A stretch of 64,000 bases of DNA. Source: Adineta ricciae (Eukaryota > Rotifera > Eurotatoria > Adinetida > Adinetidae). Of the stretch, positions 24,593 to 35,124 are shown in pieces. The stretch's first letter is position 1. Each line of letters starts with the position of its first letter. The stretch covers positions 124,001 to 188,000 of the forward strand of contig CAJNOJ010000165.1 of NCBI GenBank assembly GCA_905250025.1. The letters are read 5' to 3'. The notes under the pieces are model-generated. The model was not told where the DNA came from. It was given only the letters and a program-made list of their open reading frames with translations, and searched no databases. The position numbers were made by a program, and so were the translations under genes.

Positions 24593-24699
24593 TGTGTTAA
24601 TAAATCAAATCATTTGAGATGTTTGACAGTAATATCATATCCACTTGCGTCTATCTGATTGGAATAATAAATCGCATTGGAGCTTTTTCGCTCATCATT

Positions 24700-24860
24700 C
24701 AATTACTTCTCTTTATTCTGAATCATTTTTCGGCTAGTTTTCTACCTGAGATGATGTTTATATGTTGTAATCACAAGTATTGATATTATTTCGAAAGTGA
24801 AACTTGCAAATCGAATTACAAATAATAGACAATACGAATTTGGTTAATATCATATGAATC
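24700..24860 (-). pseudogene. Decayed copy of small TM protein A
   Basis: AAGTGAAACTTGCAAATCG and TACAAATAATAGACAATACG align with AAGTTAAACTGGCAAGAATA and TATAAATAATAGACGATACC of the intact gene at about 21640-21690. The frame is broken and the 3' part is missing. Confidence 0.65.
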
Positions 24861-24989
24861 TTATTATAACCATTCTGTTAATTATCATAATTCATTTCAG
24901 AAGGAAAATTGAGAAAGTGTCAAACAAGAATAAAGTTAAAATAAAACATTTTTTTTCATCCGTGGTTTTATTAAATTGTCTTTCTACTG

Positions 24990-25300
24990 TGACTGAAAAA
25001 TGGTCTGAGTCATATTGACTGTCAATTCATTTAAAATCGCTGCTATTCGAACATTCTTTTTATGTATTCAGCGGTTTGATCTCTTCTAACCAAATCGAAT
25101 ACAATATTAGAAAAGCAACATTGCTTTTTAATGTTCTAAATGTACCGACATTGTTGTATGAAAATTATAATCGAAAGAGAAATATCTACTTTACAATATA
25201 AAATCAAGTTCTCGATCACAAAACGATCAACAATGGGTTGTTTTTCCTATTATCAGTTATTGTGCGAACGCCTGCTTGGGATAATGCTCGCGTCACTAAA
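24990..25300 (-). pseudogene. Decayed copy of small TM protein B
   Basis: ATTCGAACATTCTTTTTATG, followed by a diverged AACCAAATCGAATACAATAT and CAACATTGCTTTTTAATG, matches TTTGAACATTGTTCTTCTTG, AACCAAGTCTAGCACTGCAT and CCATGTTGCTGTTTAAAATC in the intact gene. The start region is still visible as GATAATGCTCGCGTCACTAA (intact: AGCAATACTTGTATCACTCA). The frame is destroyed. Confidence 0.65.
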
Positions 25301-25522
25301 TGATTAATTCTCGAAGTCGTATTAAGAAAGATACATTCTCAAATACTATTTTATGACAGTTAAATTAGAAGAGTGACAGACGGTGTAAGTAAAGATTTGA
25401 GGAAAAAAATTTACTGTAAGCAATTGAAAGAGTAGTTATTGATGGAGAATCTTGTATGGTTAACGTTGAATTAATTATCAAAGCGATTGAACTGAAAATA
25501 TCAATGTGAGTCTGATTTTTCT

Positions 25523-25760
25523 ATCGTATTTTCTTTTACACATCGTTAATTATCAGATGAACAAACAAGTTATTTTCATATGGTTGCACAATGAAATCAA
25601 GAAATTAATCTGAACGATTGTCATAGGTAAAATTTCTCTGCAAGATATCGAAGATCGATCAAATCATATTAACGACGACAAATAATATGATGCGGAATGT
25701 GATAAAAAGAAATCTTCTCAAATCTATCAGCCCCTTGTAAATATACAATAATCCGGGATT
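25523..25760 (+). pseudogene. Decayed copy of the glycosyltransferase 3' end
   Basis: GAACAAACAAGTTATTTTCA and AAAATTTCTCTGCAAGATAT, then TCAAATCATATTAACGACGA and ending AATATACAATAATC, align with the last 230 bp of the intact gene (GGACAAACAAGTTGTTTCCA and GAAATTTCTCTGAAAGATAT). Several indels and stops. Only the last exon is recognisable with confidence. Confidence 0.75.
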
Positions 25761-27537
25761 AAGTATCTTAGTGGATGTGTTTTCGTCTCAGGTACTATTA
25801 TCATTCATGCGTACAAAAGAGACACATAATAACCTGATGATGAAACTTGTTTTCTGTATTATTCGATACGTTCTTTTTTTTCTCTCTCTTGATAATGAAA
25901 TAATAACAAGAAATCGTATCCTCATAACACAACATTCTAATTATCACTGATGCCTAAGATCATTTCCTGGATATTTTGTCCGTTTCTCTAATACCATTAC
26001 AGCTGCATTCATGTCCTCGATTCTGCTGGTATTACTATTGCCCTCTATCATCGCATTAATATTCCACTGGAAAAAAAAAAACAATTTTCTCTACGATAAG
26101 AACAAACTTGAGTGATGTTCTTCCCATTCTATAGCTGTCCGAGTTCTTTTTTCCTTAATAAATAGCTTTGCTGTGAGAGAAAAGAAAAGAACGAAAGAAA
26201 AAAAAAAAACCTCGAGAAAATGTCGAGGACATTTAATACATTCTGTTTGTTTATTTATTTATCCAGTATTATATTGCATTTCATTTTTTTTTCTGCTTCC
26301 ATATTTGTAACAATTAAAAACATATATGATATTTAAAGGTCCTTATTGCAAAAAAATCTATTGAATTCTGACACCTGATCTTTTTTCACTTAGCATGGAC
26401 GAGAAGAGAAACGAATAAATCCTACTACAGCTGTCTATTTCTCAAGATTAATATCGAAACGATTGCAATATTCTGTGACTTTTATATCCAGGTGTCCTCT
26501 TCGACGCAGGTTTTTTCTTTCTCGCAAACTCGATTGTCACTTAATTGAAAGACCTTGTAACGCATGACTACATTCGTATTATGTATCATTACAAGTGTAG
26601 ATTCGATATTCTTTGTTTAATCAAACATGCTTCTTTTCTCGTTTTGATCATTTTCAATTTCAAGGTTACTTAGGAAAAAGTTTTTTTCTTTAAATCAATG
26701 ACTAAGACCTTTGAGTGACGACAAAAAAGAACAAGTATAGGTTATCTTTGACGTAAGAGCACGAAAAACTGTATAATTGTATACGTGTGTAAAGCGGTTA
26801 CGATTAGGCCTTTTTCATTTTCAATGTGCTTTTTATTTGTTCGGTTCTTTGACTCCTTCCGATAGGTAGAAATTTCTATGAAGGGTGTATACACCAAAAT
26901 TTTTTACGGTATTTCTCGTCACTGAACTACTTAGACAGGAAAGAATAAGAGAGAGAGAAAAAAAAGGGGAAGGGTTGAATGCTTTCATGACAATAACATT
27001 GGTTAATAACGTACTTCGTGAAATAAACAATTTTAAAAAATATTGATTAAGAAATATTTTTTGCTTTTCTTTTTAGATTTCTTGAAATTATTCTCCACGT
27101 CACTTGAATACAAAAAAATACAAGCGCAATATTTGTTCTCAATTTATATATTAAAAAAAAAACATTTTGATTGACGTTATGTTCTTTATGTACAATATAA
27201 ACAAATTCAATTTGAAGGACAACAATTCTTATCCATCTACATCAATTCAGAAAAATTTTTGATATTCAATTTTATCATGAATCATCTCTAATATTCTATA
27301 TTGTTTGTCTACGTATTCGTTCGTTGTGTTTTTTCAACTTAGGCCAATTCTTTTTCTTTATTTGAAGTGATTTCATCGATTCATTTTTTTTCTTTCTTTC
27401 TATCTTGCGCTTTGTGATACCAAAAAAAAACTTTCTTTTTTTGTCTTTTCGTCGCCATTTTTTTCCTGTGTCTTTAGCAGTTGTCTGAAGTGAACAATTT
27501 CTCGTCAATCTTAATAGATTTCATTCATTCTTTACCG
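25761..27537. other. Long non-coding gap
   Basis: AT-rich, with many homopolymer runs (for example A tracts near 26070 and 26200). Two minus-strand frames (26833-27030 and 27296-27508) are low-complexity Lys/Arg or Leu/Ser and look random. I see no further recognisable piece of the duplicated block here. Confidence 0.5.
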
Positions 27538-30500
27538 ATGTATTTTTCTCATATTTGTTGCCGTATATTTCTTCTCAGTCTATTCATATCATTAATTGGA
27601 ACATTTTCAATCGGAAATACTCATAATGATGTCAATCAGGTAAAGTCAATTCTGTTCTTTAAGAAAGAGTTTATGAATAGATTTGATTGGCAGGTATATC
27701 GTCGACAAGTGGTAACAAGACCGGCACGAAATCGAACGGCACAATCTAAAAAGGAATTTCATAGTCCAGATCGTAATGAATTGCCGTCAATACGTGCGAA
27801 AACATATCTATTAACAATGCTACCTGTTGCTCAAGGGGATCATGTCTTCAATAGTGGTGGCGAACAAGAATGGGAAATTCAAAGAAATACTGACGTTAAA
27901 TTTGCCATATATGGTACGAAAAGAAAACAATTTCTTCTAATATAATCATTGAATGATACTTGAGAAATCGATGAACCGATCGGTAATTTAATAAGTGTTC
28001 TTTTTCTTTTGATTACCAGGGGACAATCTCGATGGTGCCGAATTATCATTTACGACTCACGCAGCTTCGTGTGCATGGGATCGAAAAGATAAAGTTTATA
28101 AATTAGAAGTTGATGAAGCTGATCCGCATGAACGTATGAGCGAACGAGCGTTCATTACTTTGAATTTACCCTATTACAATTCAACGTTGTACATGTGTAT
28201 AACACCGGTCGGTTCAAATGAAGTATTCCATCAAGGAAATCGGTATTAAATAAAGCTTTTCACATTTGATTTCTAATTGATTTTCTTCTTCTCTTTTTCG
28301 ACTAGACCAGCATTAAAGATTCGAGTTACCCGTCGTGCATTGCCTGTTTGGGCAACAATAGCCTGTTTAATCTGCCTCTTATCTTTATCAGGCCTTTTCT
28401 CCGGCTTGAATCTTGGTCTAATGTCATTAACACCTCACGATCTGATCGTCATACAAGAAGCTGGTACTGCAAGTGATCGTAAATATGCGAAAAAAATCTA
28501 TCCCGTACGAAAACATGGTAACTTTCTACTATGTACAATCCTTCTGGGCAACGTATTGGTTAACTCAACGACAACTATCCTGTTAGATACATTGATTAGT
28601 GGTGGATTTGCCGTTGCTGCCGCAACTTTAGCAATTGTTATATTTGGTGAAATCATTCCTCAAGCTGTTTGTTCACGACATGGTCTCAAAGTTGGATCGC
28701 AAACAATTCTTTTAACAAAATTGTTCATGCTTTTAACATTACCAGTATCATTTCCATTGAGTAAATTACTCGACATTGTGCTAGGTGAAGAAGTCGGTGC
28801 ACGTTATACGCGTGATCAAATGAGTGCATTGTTGAAACATACCAAAACAACAGATATCGAAGATCGAGAGAAGATCATTATGACTGGTGTGCTCAGTTTG
28901 AAAGCCAAAAAGATTCGTGATGTTATGACGAATCTAATCGATGTGTTTATGCTTGAAGCTAATCGAATTGTTGATGATGAACTTGTTTTAAACGTGCATG
29001 GTTATGGTTATTCAAGAATACCGGTTTATGAGGGACGCAGGTTTGTAACATTTTCGATGCTCTCAGATGTTTGATGGTATTGGTGAGTGTTTTTAGAGAT
29101 AACATTATCGGTTTAGTAAACATACGTGATTTTGCGTTACTTGATACGGAATCTGGAAAGTTTACTGTACGAAATATCATGAACTTTTACAAACATCGAT
29201 ATGGAACAGCTATTACACCAGATGATTCAAGTTATGACGTATTTAACTTATTCAAGAAAGGTTTGTGGAGTATAAAATTTTCTGCGAGAAGATTTTCTAT
29301 TCATTCTTGATCGTTAAGAGCAATACCATTTGGGTGTCGTGGTTGAATACGATAATAGCAGTGAAAAAGATCCGAAAGCTAAAGCTGTTGGTATTGTTAC
29401 ATTAGAAGATATCATTGAGGAGATGATTCAAGAAGAAATTATTGATGAAACTGATGTATTTAGTAAGTGTTCCATCGTAAAGTTTTGATGAATATCTATG
29501 TTTTTCTTTCTCAAAGCTGATAATCGTCGTAAAGTACGAAATATGCTTTCTCAAGCACCTGATTTCTCGGCATTTCTTCGTGCTACAACAATTGCTATCA
29601 CTAGTAAAATCTCCGCACAAATGAAAGTTGCTGTTTTTCAATTTCTTTCCACCAGTAAGTTGATGTTTCAGAGAAACAAATCAAATGAATTTTCGTTTTT
29701 GCGTTTTAGGCGTGGAGCCATTTACTGATAAATATATCTCTGCTCATATCTTAAGTCGTCTGTTAAATGTTGATCTTTATAAAGAGTTCGAATTCGATGA
29801 AGATGATGTTAAAGCTGGTAAAACGACATACATTTATGAATATGGGAAACCCGTAGACTTTTTCGTCTTAATTGTTAATGGTAAAGCCGAGTTGGAAACT
29901 GGCAAAGAGAAAATTGTTAGCGAAGTTGGTTCATTCTCTTATTTTGGCGTTAGTGCACTCTATGTAAGTTACGAGAATGACAAGCAACGAAATGAATTTG
30001 TTTCGGTTTTAGTCTTCGGAAGAAAAAATCGAAGAACTGACGCGATTAAAATCGAATAAATTTCGTCCGTACATACCTGATTTTAGTCTTCGAGTTAGCG
30101 AAGATGTACAAATTCTACGGGTGCGTCGCGTTCATTGGTTAGCTGCTGTCCGCGCAACTTATTTCGAAAATAAACAAACAGCAAATGGTGGAACACCAAT
30201 GCTCAATTCCGACGGCGAACAGATTGATTTACTAACACAAGAACTAGAAAAGGTTGATCATGTGGATCCTATAACTTCTACGGGAAGTCTTAGCGGTGGT
30301 GTCGGTCCAGATCATATCAATGCAGTTGGATCAGCACGTGAAAGAACAGCATCATTAGCACCGACGATAGCATCCGATACGGGATTGATGAATCCTGAGC
30401 AGGAAAGGCTCTTATCCCAACATTTAGCAATGGTTAATTTAACAAATTCAACTAAAACATCACTCGATAGTCCGACTGCATCCGGTCGAAACACTCCGGT

Positions 30501-30606
30501 CTTATCTGAGAAGCAAAAACGTCAAATAATCCGTTCCGACGTACCTTCAACGCCACCACCACCATCGTTAACAGGAAGTTCATCAAAAAATCGCTCATTG
30601 ACTTAA
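27538..30606 (+). CDS. CNNM-family metal transport mediator (cyclin M, ACDP)
   Basis: Membrane protein of the CNNM2/CNNM4 family, implicated in magnesium efflux. The signal peptide ([20 protein letters not shown]) is chosen because it begins the first real ATG, at 27538. An extracellular domain follows ([20 protein letters not shown]). The DUF21 membrane domain is [37 protein letters not shown] and [17 protein letters not shown]. The CBS pair includes [38 protein letters not shown] and [20 protein letters not shown] cyclic-nucleotide-binding-homology domain carries [12 protein letters not shown] and [17 protein letters not shown]. The Ser/Thr/Pro-rich tail ends SSSKNRSLT. About eight exons. 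The conserved set of domains is complete. Confidence 0.93.
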
Positions 30607-31603
30607 AACTTGAAAAGCAAAAAACAAGATTCTAGATGTGTTTGTCTGTGTATATATATAGGCCAGTATTTGGAATGTAATTCTACATTTTGTTTTCCTT
30701 TCTCCATAGAACCAGTTTTGTCTTAGTATTCGGTTTTTGTTAGTTCCTTTTTAGTTTCGATTGTTTGCTTTGTTTTTATTGTTGGATCTGACCGATGAGG
30801 AGATCAGTATGTTTTGTTGTCTTCTTCTTCTTCTTCTTCTTCTGTTTTTTTTTTATTAGTTTTCAACCGTTGAAAGAAGTCTTAGAATCATTTAGTATAC
30901 ATCCAATAATTTTTCTTATATTTTTTTGCTTTTTTTTCTAAAATATATGCACTATTTTAAATGAATTTCTACGAAAAAGTTCAAGTCAAAACTTTGCCCA
31001 TTGCTTCTACTTCTGTATCGATGAATAATTCGAGGTTTGCACTATGTAAGAATGTCATTAGATGAGTAACTGACCTTTTCTCTCCATTACATTCAAGTAT
31101 AACATTAATGTCAACATGAAAACAAACCGAACTGATATTTTGCCATACTAAATTAGCTACAACGATATCAATTAGTTTTCTAATTAGTTCAAGATACCAT
31201 CGACAACGTTTTCAAAGAAGACGAAAACAAGAATGTTCACCCGAAACGTGAGACATGACATGAGAACAACGAAATCCTTGCGAATATTTGATTGCTTAAG
31301 TCAGTGACAACATTCTTAATCTTGCTGATATAAACATGTACATATAATCTTCGGTAAATTTTAAAATACTTATCAAAGTGAACATCTGGGAAGTGTATTC
31401 ATTCCGTGTGCTATATAAACTTTCAATTCTTGATTTTCATGTGAAATGTTTTCTTCGTGAAGAAAAACGAAGACAATTGATGATTGAAATTTGTAGCGAA
31501 TACGTCATAGAGGATTTCGCTTTTCGACAAACAAGAAAAAAAAGAATGAGCGAAAAGATCAAAGCTGAACAAACGATCATTCTTTCGTGCGCACATCAAA
31601 CAA
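30607..31603. other. Intergenic stretch
   Basis: CNNM 3' UTR, TATATATATA tracts, a (CTT)n microsatellite and AT-rich sequence leading to the BrkB-like gene. A TATA-like CTATATAAAC at about 31410 lies about 190 bp before the next ATG. A frame at 31378-31653 overlaps the gene start but has no ATG start and no homology. Confidence 0.5.
30821..30843. repeat. (CTT)n microsatellite
   Basis: About eight tandem CTT units, followed directly by a T run, in the CNNM downstream region. Confidence 0.85.
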
Positions 31604-32527
31604 ATGCAGTCGACGAATACAAACATCGAACTGTTTCAAGCAGTCAAAACTGAAACCAAACCTTATCGTTTGTTTTTTCAAAAACTCAAACATGACTGGT
31701 CATTCGTCTTCGCTAGTATGTTAGCGTTCAATTTTCTCATCGCACTTCTGCCCATGGCGATGATCTTTTTCGGTATATCAGCGCTCATTCTTGGAAATAA
31801 TTCTCATTTACAAAATCATTGGAAGAATATGATCATTAACGCATTTCCTCCGAAAGCAAACGAAGGTTTGCGTGAAATTATTAATATGGCGTTTGTGAAG
31901 TTATATCAAGATGCAGGAATTATCCTGACATTTGGCATCTTATTCGCAATTCTTGGTTGCTTAAGATTATTCGTAGCAATTGATCGATCGTTGACAATTA
32001 TCTATCGACTTGAAGAACGAACATTCGTGAAAAAGTATCTTCTAGCAATTAAAATGCTGTTACTTTTTCTTATTCTCATTCCATTGATGATCGTTGCTTC
32101 ATCAATGCCATCCATTCTCTTACATAAGATCGCGAATGTCGCGGGTCGCTTTGGAACATATGTTCTCGGAATAATCACGAGTTTTGCAATCACATTTCTC
32201 CTATTTGAAGTGATTTACTTACTAATACCAAATAGAAAGATGACATTTGAACATACGTGGCGTGGAGCGATACTCGTTTCCGGTGCGTTGCAACTCTTTA
32301 TGATTCTCTTTCCACTTTACGTTCGCAACTGTTTAACAAGTTATACAGGTCAAATTGGTTTTGCCATTATCTTAATCTTATTTCTGTTTTATTTCGCAAT
32401 TTTACTTCTTCTCGGCGCACAAATCAATGCGTTTGTCTATGAACATATTCAACCGTTACCCGTTCCCCTCGGTACATTTCTTAATCAATTCATGGAACAC
32501 GCTCACCAACAAACTGAGTCAATTTGA
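31604..32527 (+). CDS. YihY/BrkB family inner-membrane-type protein, bacterial type
   Basis: Intronless frame of 307 residues with six hydrophobic segments. The family hallmarks are a basic N-terminal helix before the first TM (FFQKLKHDWSFVFASMLAFN, FLIALLPMAMIFFGISAL), IINMAFVKLYQDAGIILTFG and LFVAIDRSLTIIYRLEERTF. The late TM block is IPNRKMTFEHTWRGAILVSG, LFPLYVRNCLTSYTGQIGFA and LLLGAQINAFVYEHIQPLP. YihY/BrkB proteins are widespread in bacteria, were once misnamed RNase BN, and have poorly defined function. They are not standard animal genes. Absence of introns in an intron-rich neighbourhood supports recent horizontal acquisition. The codon style and AT content look adapted to the host by eye. 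Confidence 0.88.
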   Translation: MQSTNTNIELFQAVKTETKPYRLFFQKLKHDWSFVFASMLAFNFLIALLPMAMIFFGISALILGNNSHLQNHWKNMIINAFPPKANEGLREIINMAFVKLYQDAGIILTFGILFAILGCLRLFVAIDRSLTIIYRLEERTFVKKYLLAIKMLLLFLILIPLMIVASSMPSILLHKIANVAGRFGTYVLGIITSFAITFLLFEVIYLLIPNRKMTFEHTWRGAILVSGALQLFMILFPLYVRNCLTSYTGQIGFAIILILFLFYFAILLLLGAQINAFVYEHIQPLPVPLGTFLNQFMEHAHQQTESI

Positions 32528-33017
32528 CTGTGAACTATCCAAAAGAGAGATAGAATTTTTATTTATCATAACTCATTCTCTGCTGTTTGAAAAACTCATT
32601 TATTCAGATTCACATTGTCAATCATATCTTTTTCAACTAGAGTAGTTATTTTCGCTTCGATTGAAATCATGGATGTGTTCGTATCATAGATCTTTAGTTT
32701 TTTTTGCAAAAGATGATTTCATGTTCAACTGGCTTTCATCTATATTTAGTTCCTTTATTCTTTGTGCTAAGAGAAATTGCTCCGGCTCATTATTAGCTAT
32801 CACAGATCAGTGAATATGGTTTTCAGATTGATCTAGACGATAAAAAAAAAGAAACGTATCCGACGACTTCATAATGGTTTTTCTAGAAGGCGAGATGTGG
32901 TGATGGTTCTTTATTCAATTCAATTTGTATAAACAAATGACGATTCAGAGAATAACATCATGACAAAAATCGAACTGCGTAGAGTTTATTATTCTTTTTT
33001 GAAATAGAATTTCTCAT
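32528..33017. other. Intergenic stretch between convergent genes
   Basis: 3' flanks of the BrkB-like gene (+) and the neuropeptide gene (-). AT-rich, no coding signal. Confidence 0.6.
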
Positions 33018-34193
33018 CTATTTGTCATTGTCATCAGCTGGTTTGGATTTATGAAAACGAACGTGATAATGATCACGTGACATGTGTGGATGGTGATATT
33101 GTTGATCATTGATACGACGTTTGAAAAAATCATTTCCAGATACGGAATCAAGACTCTAGAAAACGAATGTTGTTAAGCGAAGATTTCAATGTCATGATTT
33201 ACTTTTTTGAAGAAATCGTTACCATTCAATGAATCCAAACTCTGAAAGAAAGAATTTTTTGTAAGAAAATCTCGCTTTTCCACTGAGGAAGTATTACTTT
33301 CTTGAAGAAATCATTACCGGACACTGAATCCAAGCTCTAGAAAACTGTACATAGCGAGAACGAAAGACAAACAGTCAATCAAACAAACTTTTTTCAAGAA
33401 ATCCGAGCCTGATACCGAATCTAACGTACGTTTCTAGGTGCGAAAATAAATACTTTACAAAACAAGACGTCAATCTAAAATTAGATTACTTCTTCACGTT
33501 TGAAAAAATCATTACCAGTGAGTGAATCAAGACTCTGCAAATAGGTGTAAATAGTCAAGTGTCAAATCATAATGAATTTTACCTTTTTGAAGAAATCTGA
33601 ACCGGAGAGTGAATCAAGTGTTCGTTTCTGAAAAAAAGGACAAACAAGCCATAAAATCGATCCTATGTCCTTCATTCTTACTTCATCATTGCGTTTGAAG
33701 AAATCATTGCCTGAAAGACTGTCAAGACTCTACAAAAGTCGACAAGTTCACAATAAGACATTCATTTCGCCGTGTACATACTTTCTTAAAGAAATCCGAA
33801 CCAGATACTGTGTCAAGTGTTCGTTTCTAAAAGCAGAAAACATGATGAGAAATTATTCGTTCTAAATGAAGTTTGTTGTTATTCCATCGATCGAGAAGTA
33901 CTTCAGATTATATTGATTGATTCCATTTCGGATAATAATAGATCTAACTTGATTATATATATCTAAGCAAAACAGGAATGACCTAGGTCAGCATCGTCTG
34001 TGATTTTACTACCCACTGAGTATATTCGAAACAAATAATGAAGTCAATTTACGCAAATACTGTTAATAATTGAAATAAAAGACAAGTTCACATGAACACT
34101 CACTTTTTCTTCTTCACCATTGATACCCACGAAGTAGATGGTAATCATCATTAGTGCAACAGTCATTATCGACATATTGATAGAAATCGTCAT
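33018..34193 (-). CDS. Multi-copy neuropeptide precursor, (S/T)LD(S/T)-type, one peptide per exon
   Basis: Secreted peptide prohormone. Exon 1 encodes a signal peptide (MSIMTVALMMITIYFVGING) and EEEK. Seven mini-exons of about 39-48 nt and a final longer exon then each encode one copy. In order the copies are TLDTVSGSDFF, SLDSLSGNDFF, TLDSLSGSDFF, SLDSLTGNDFF, TLDSVSGSDFL, SLDSVSGNDFF, SLDSLNGNDFF and SLDSVSGNDFF. All are separated by KK or KR dibasic sites, some with acidic NDE or EE spacers. Every intron is phase 0 and about 50-60 bp. The last exon continues RRINDQQYHHPHMSRDHYHV and ends KPADDNDK. The LDS-x-G core recalls pedal-peptide/orcokinin peptides, but the DFF end differs, so the family is uncertain. 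An acceptor-like TTCCTTACAG 12 bp before the ATG suggests an upstream non-coding exon or a trans-splice site. Confidence 0.85.
33120..33829 (-). repeat. Tandem array of eight homologous mini-exons
   Basis: Homologous exon segments at about 33120-33155, 33204-33242, 33299-33337, 33390-33435, 33489-33534, 33584-33629, 33684-33731 and 33782-33829. Odd-numbered copies (from the 5' end of the gene) start KRT and contain SGSDF; even-numbered copies start SL and contain GNDFF. This suggests amplification as a two-exon unit, followed by single-exon duplication of the last copies. The intervening introns are diverged. Confidence 0.8.
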
Positions 34194-35124
34194 GTAGTTG
34201 TGGTAGTACTGTAAGGAAATAGAAGACAACTATTACTTGGTCTTGACGCTCAATTTGTATTTATATATATAGAGAGAGAGATATTGTCTCTAAATAATTT
34301 TTCTATAGAATTCCGTTCAGAGAGAAGCAGAGAACTTCTCTTTCTGTTCAAGGGAACTTGAAGAGAAAAACATTGGAATAACGAATCAGAAGGCGAAATA
34401 GGTTGGAAATCAATCACATGAAAATATTTGCTTGTTGTTTTGTGCTTGAATATATACTAATACAAGATGAGAGAAGCTCATGAGTACATCACGCTCTTCT
34501 TCTAATTGAATCAATAGTTTTCCGAAGGTGATTTCAGCTTAGATTTCCGTGACGCAAATAGAATTAGAAAACATTTATGTTCATCCGTGTGTTTTGATTT
34601 CAAAGTATATATGCGCAAATCTTTTCTTAGCGTTTGATCAATTAAGCTGAAAAAGACAAAATCTCATTTGTCTCCTCGTTAAAAAAAATCTACACGAACA
34701 CTTATAATTATCGTCGAAAAAGATTGATGTCTTTTTCGCCGTCGATTAGCAATACACAAGAAGAACATTCTCCTGATTTGTAATCGTACTTTCCTTCGAT
34801 ATGAACGATTTGTTATGGACGTGATTGATGTCAAAGAAAACCTAATGAGTTTTGTCATTTAATCGGCAAAATATATTCGAATTGATTACATCTATATTCA
34901 TCTGCAAACGGGATCATAGTACGAAGAACTAATTCTTCGAAAAACTGTCAAATCGATGGCATGCTTGTTCATCAAGTAGATGGCAATAAAAGAAGCAAAA
35001 TAGCGCCTTTCTATGACCTCCGACTGCGCTTGCGTGTGTTCATGTTCATAGACACAGATTAAAACAACAACAGTAAGAAGACATAATTAAATCAAACATA
35101 GTCAAATGGGAATTGAAAGGTCAG
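34194..35124. other. Intergenic stretch
   Basis: Upstream region of the neuropeptide gene and 3' flank of the GPCR. It contains a TATATATATAGAGAGAGAGA tract near 34261-34281. No coding sequence seen. Confidence 0.55.

Noticed and set aside
27296-27508. Lys/Arg-rich 70-residue minus-strand frame
   Set aside because: Product of T-rich homopolymers on the plus strand upstream of CNNM; no conserved motif.
31378-31653. 91-residue plus-strand frame overlapping the BrkB-like start
   Set aside because: Does not begin with ATG, overlaps the real gene in another frame, and has no recognisable motif.
33018-33840. Possibility that the regular 90-100 bp spacing is a CRISPR-like or satellite array
   Set aside because: The repeated units are coding mini-exons with conserved GT-AG borders and a continuous phase-0 frame; the spacers are introns.
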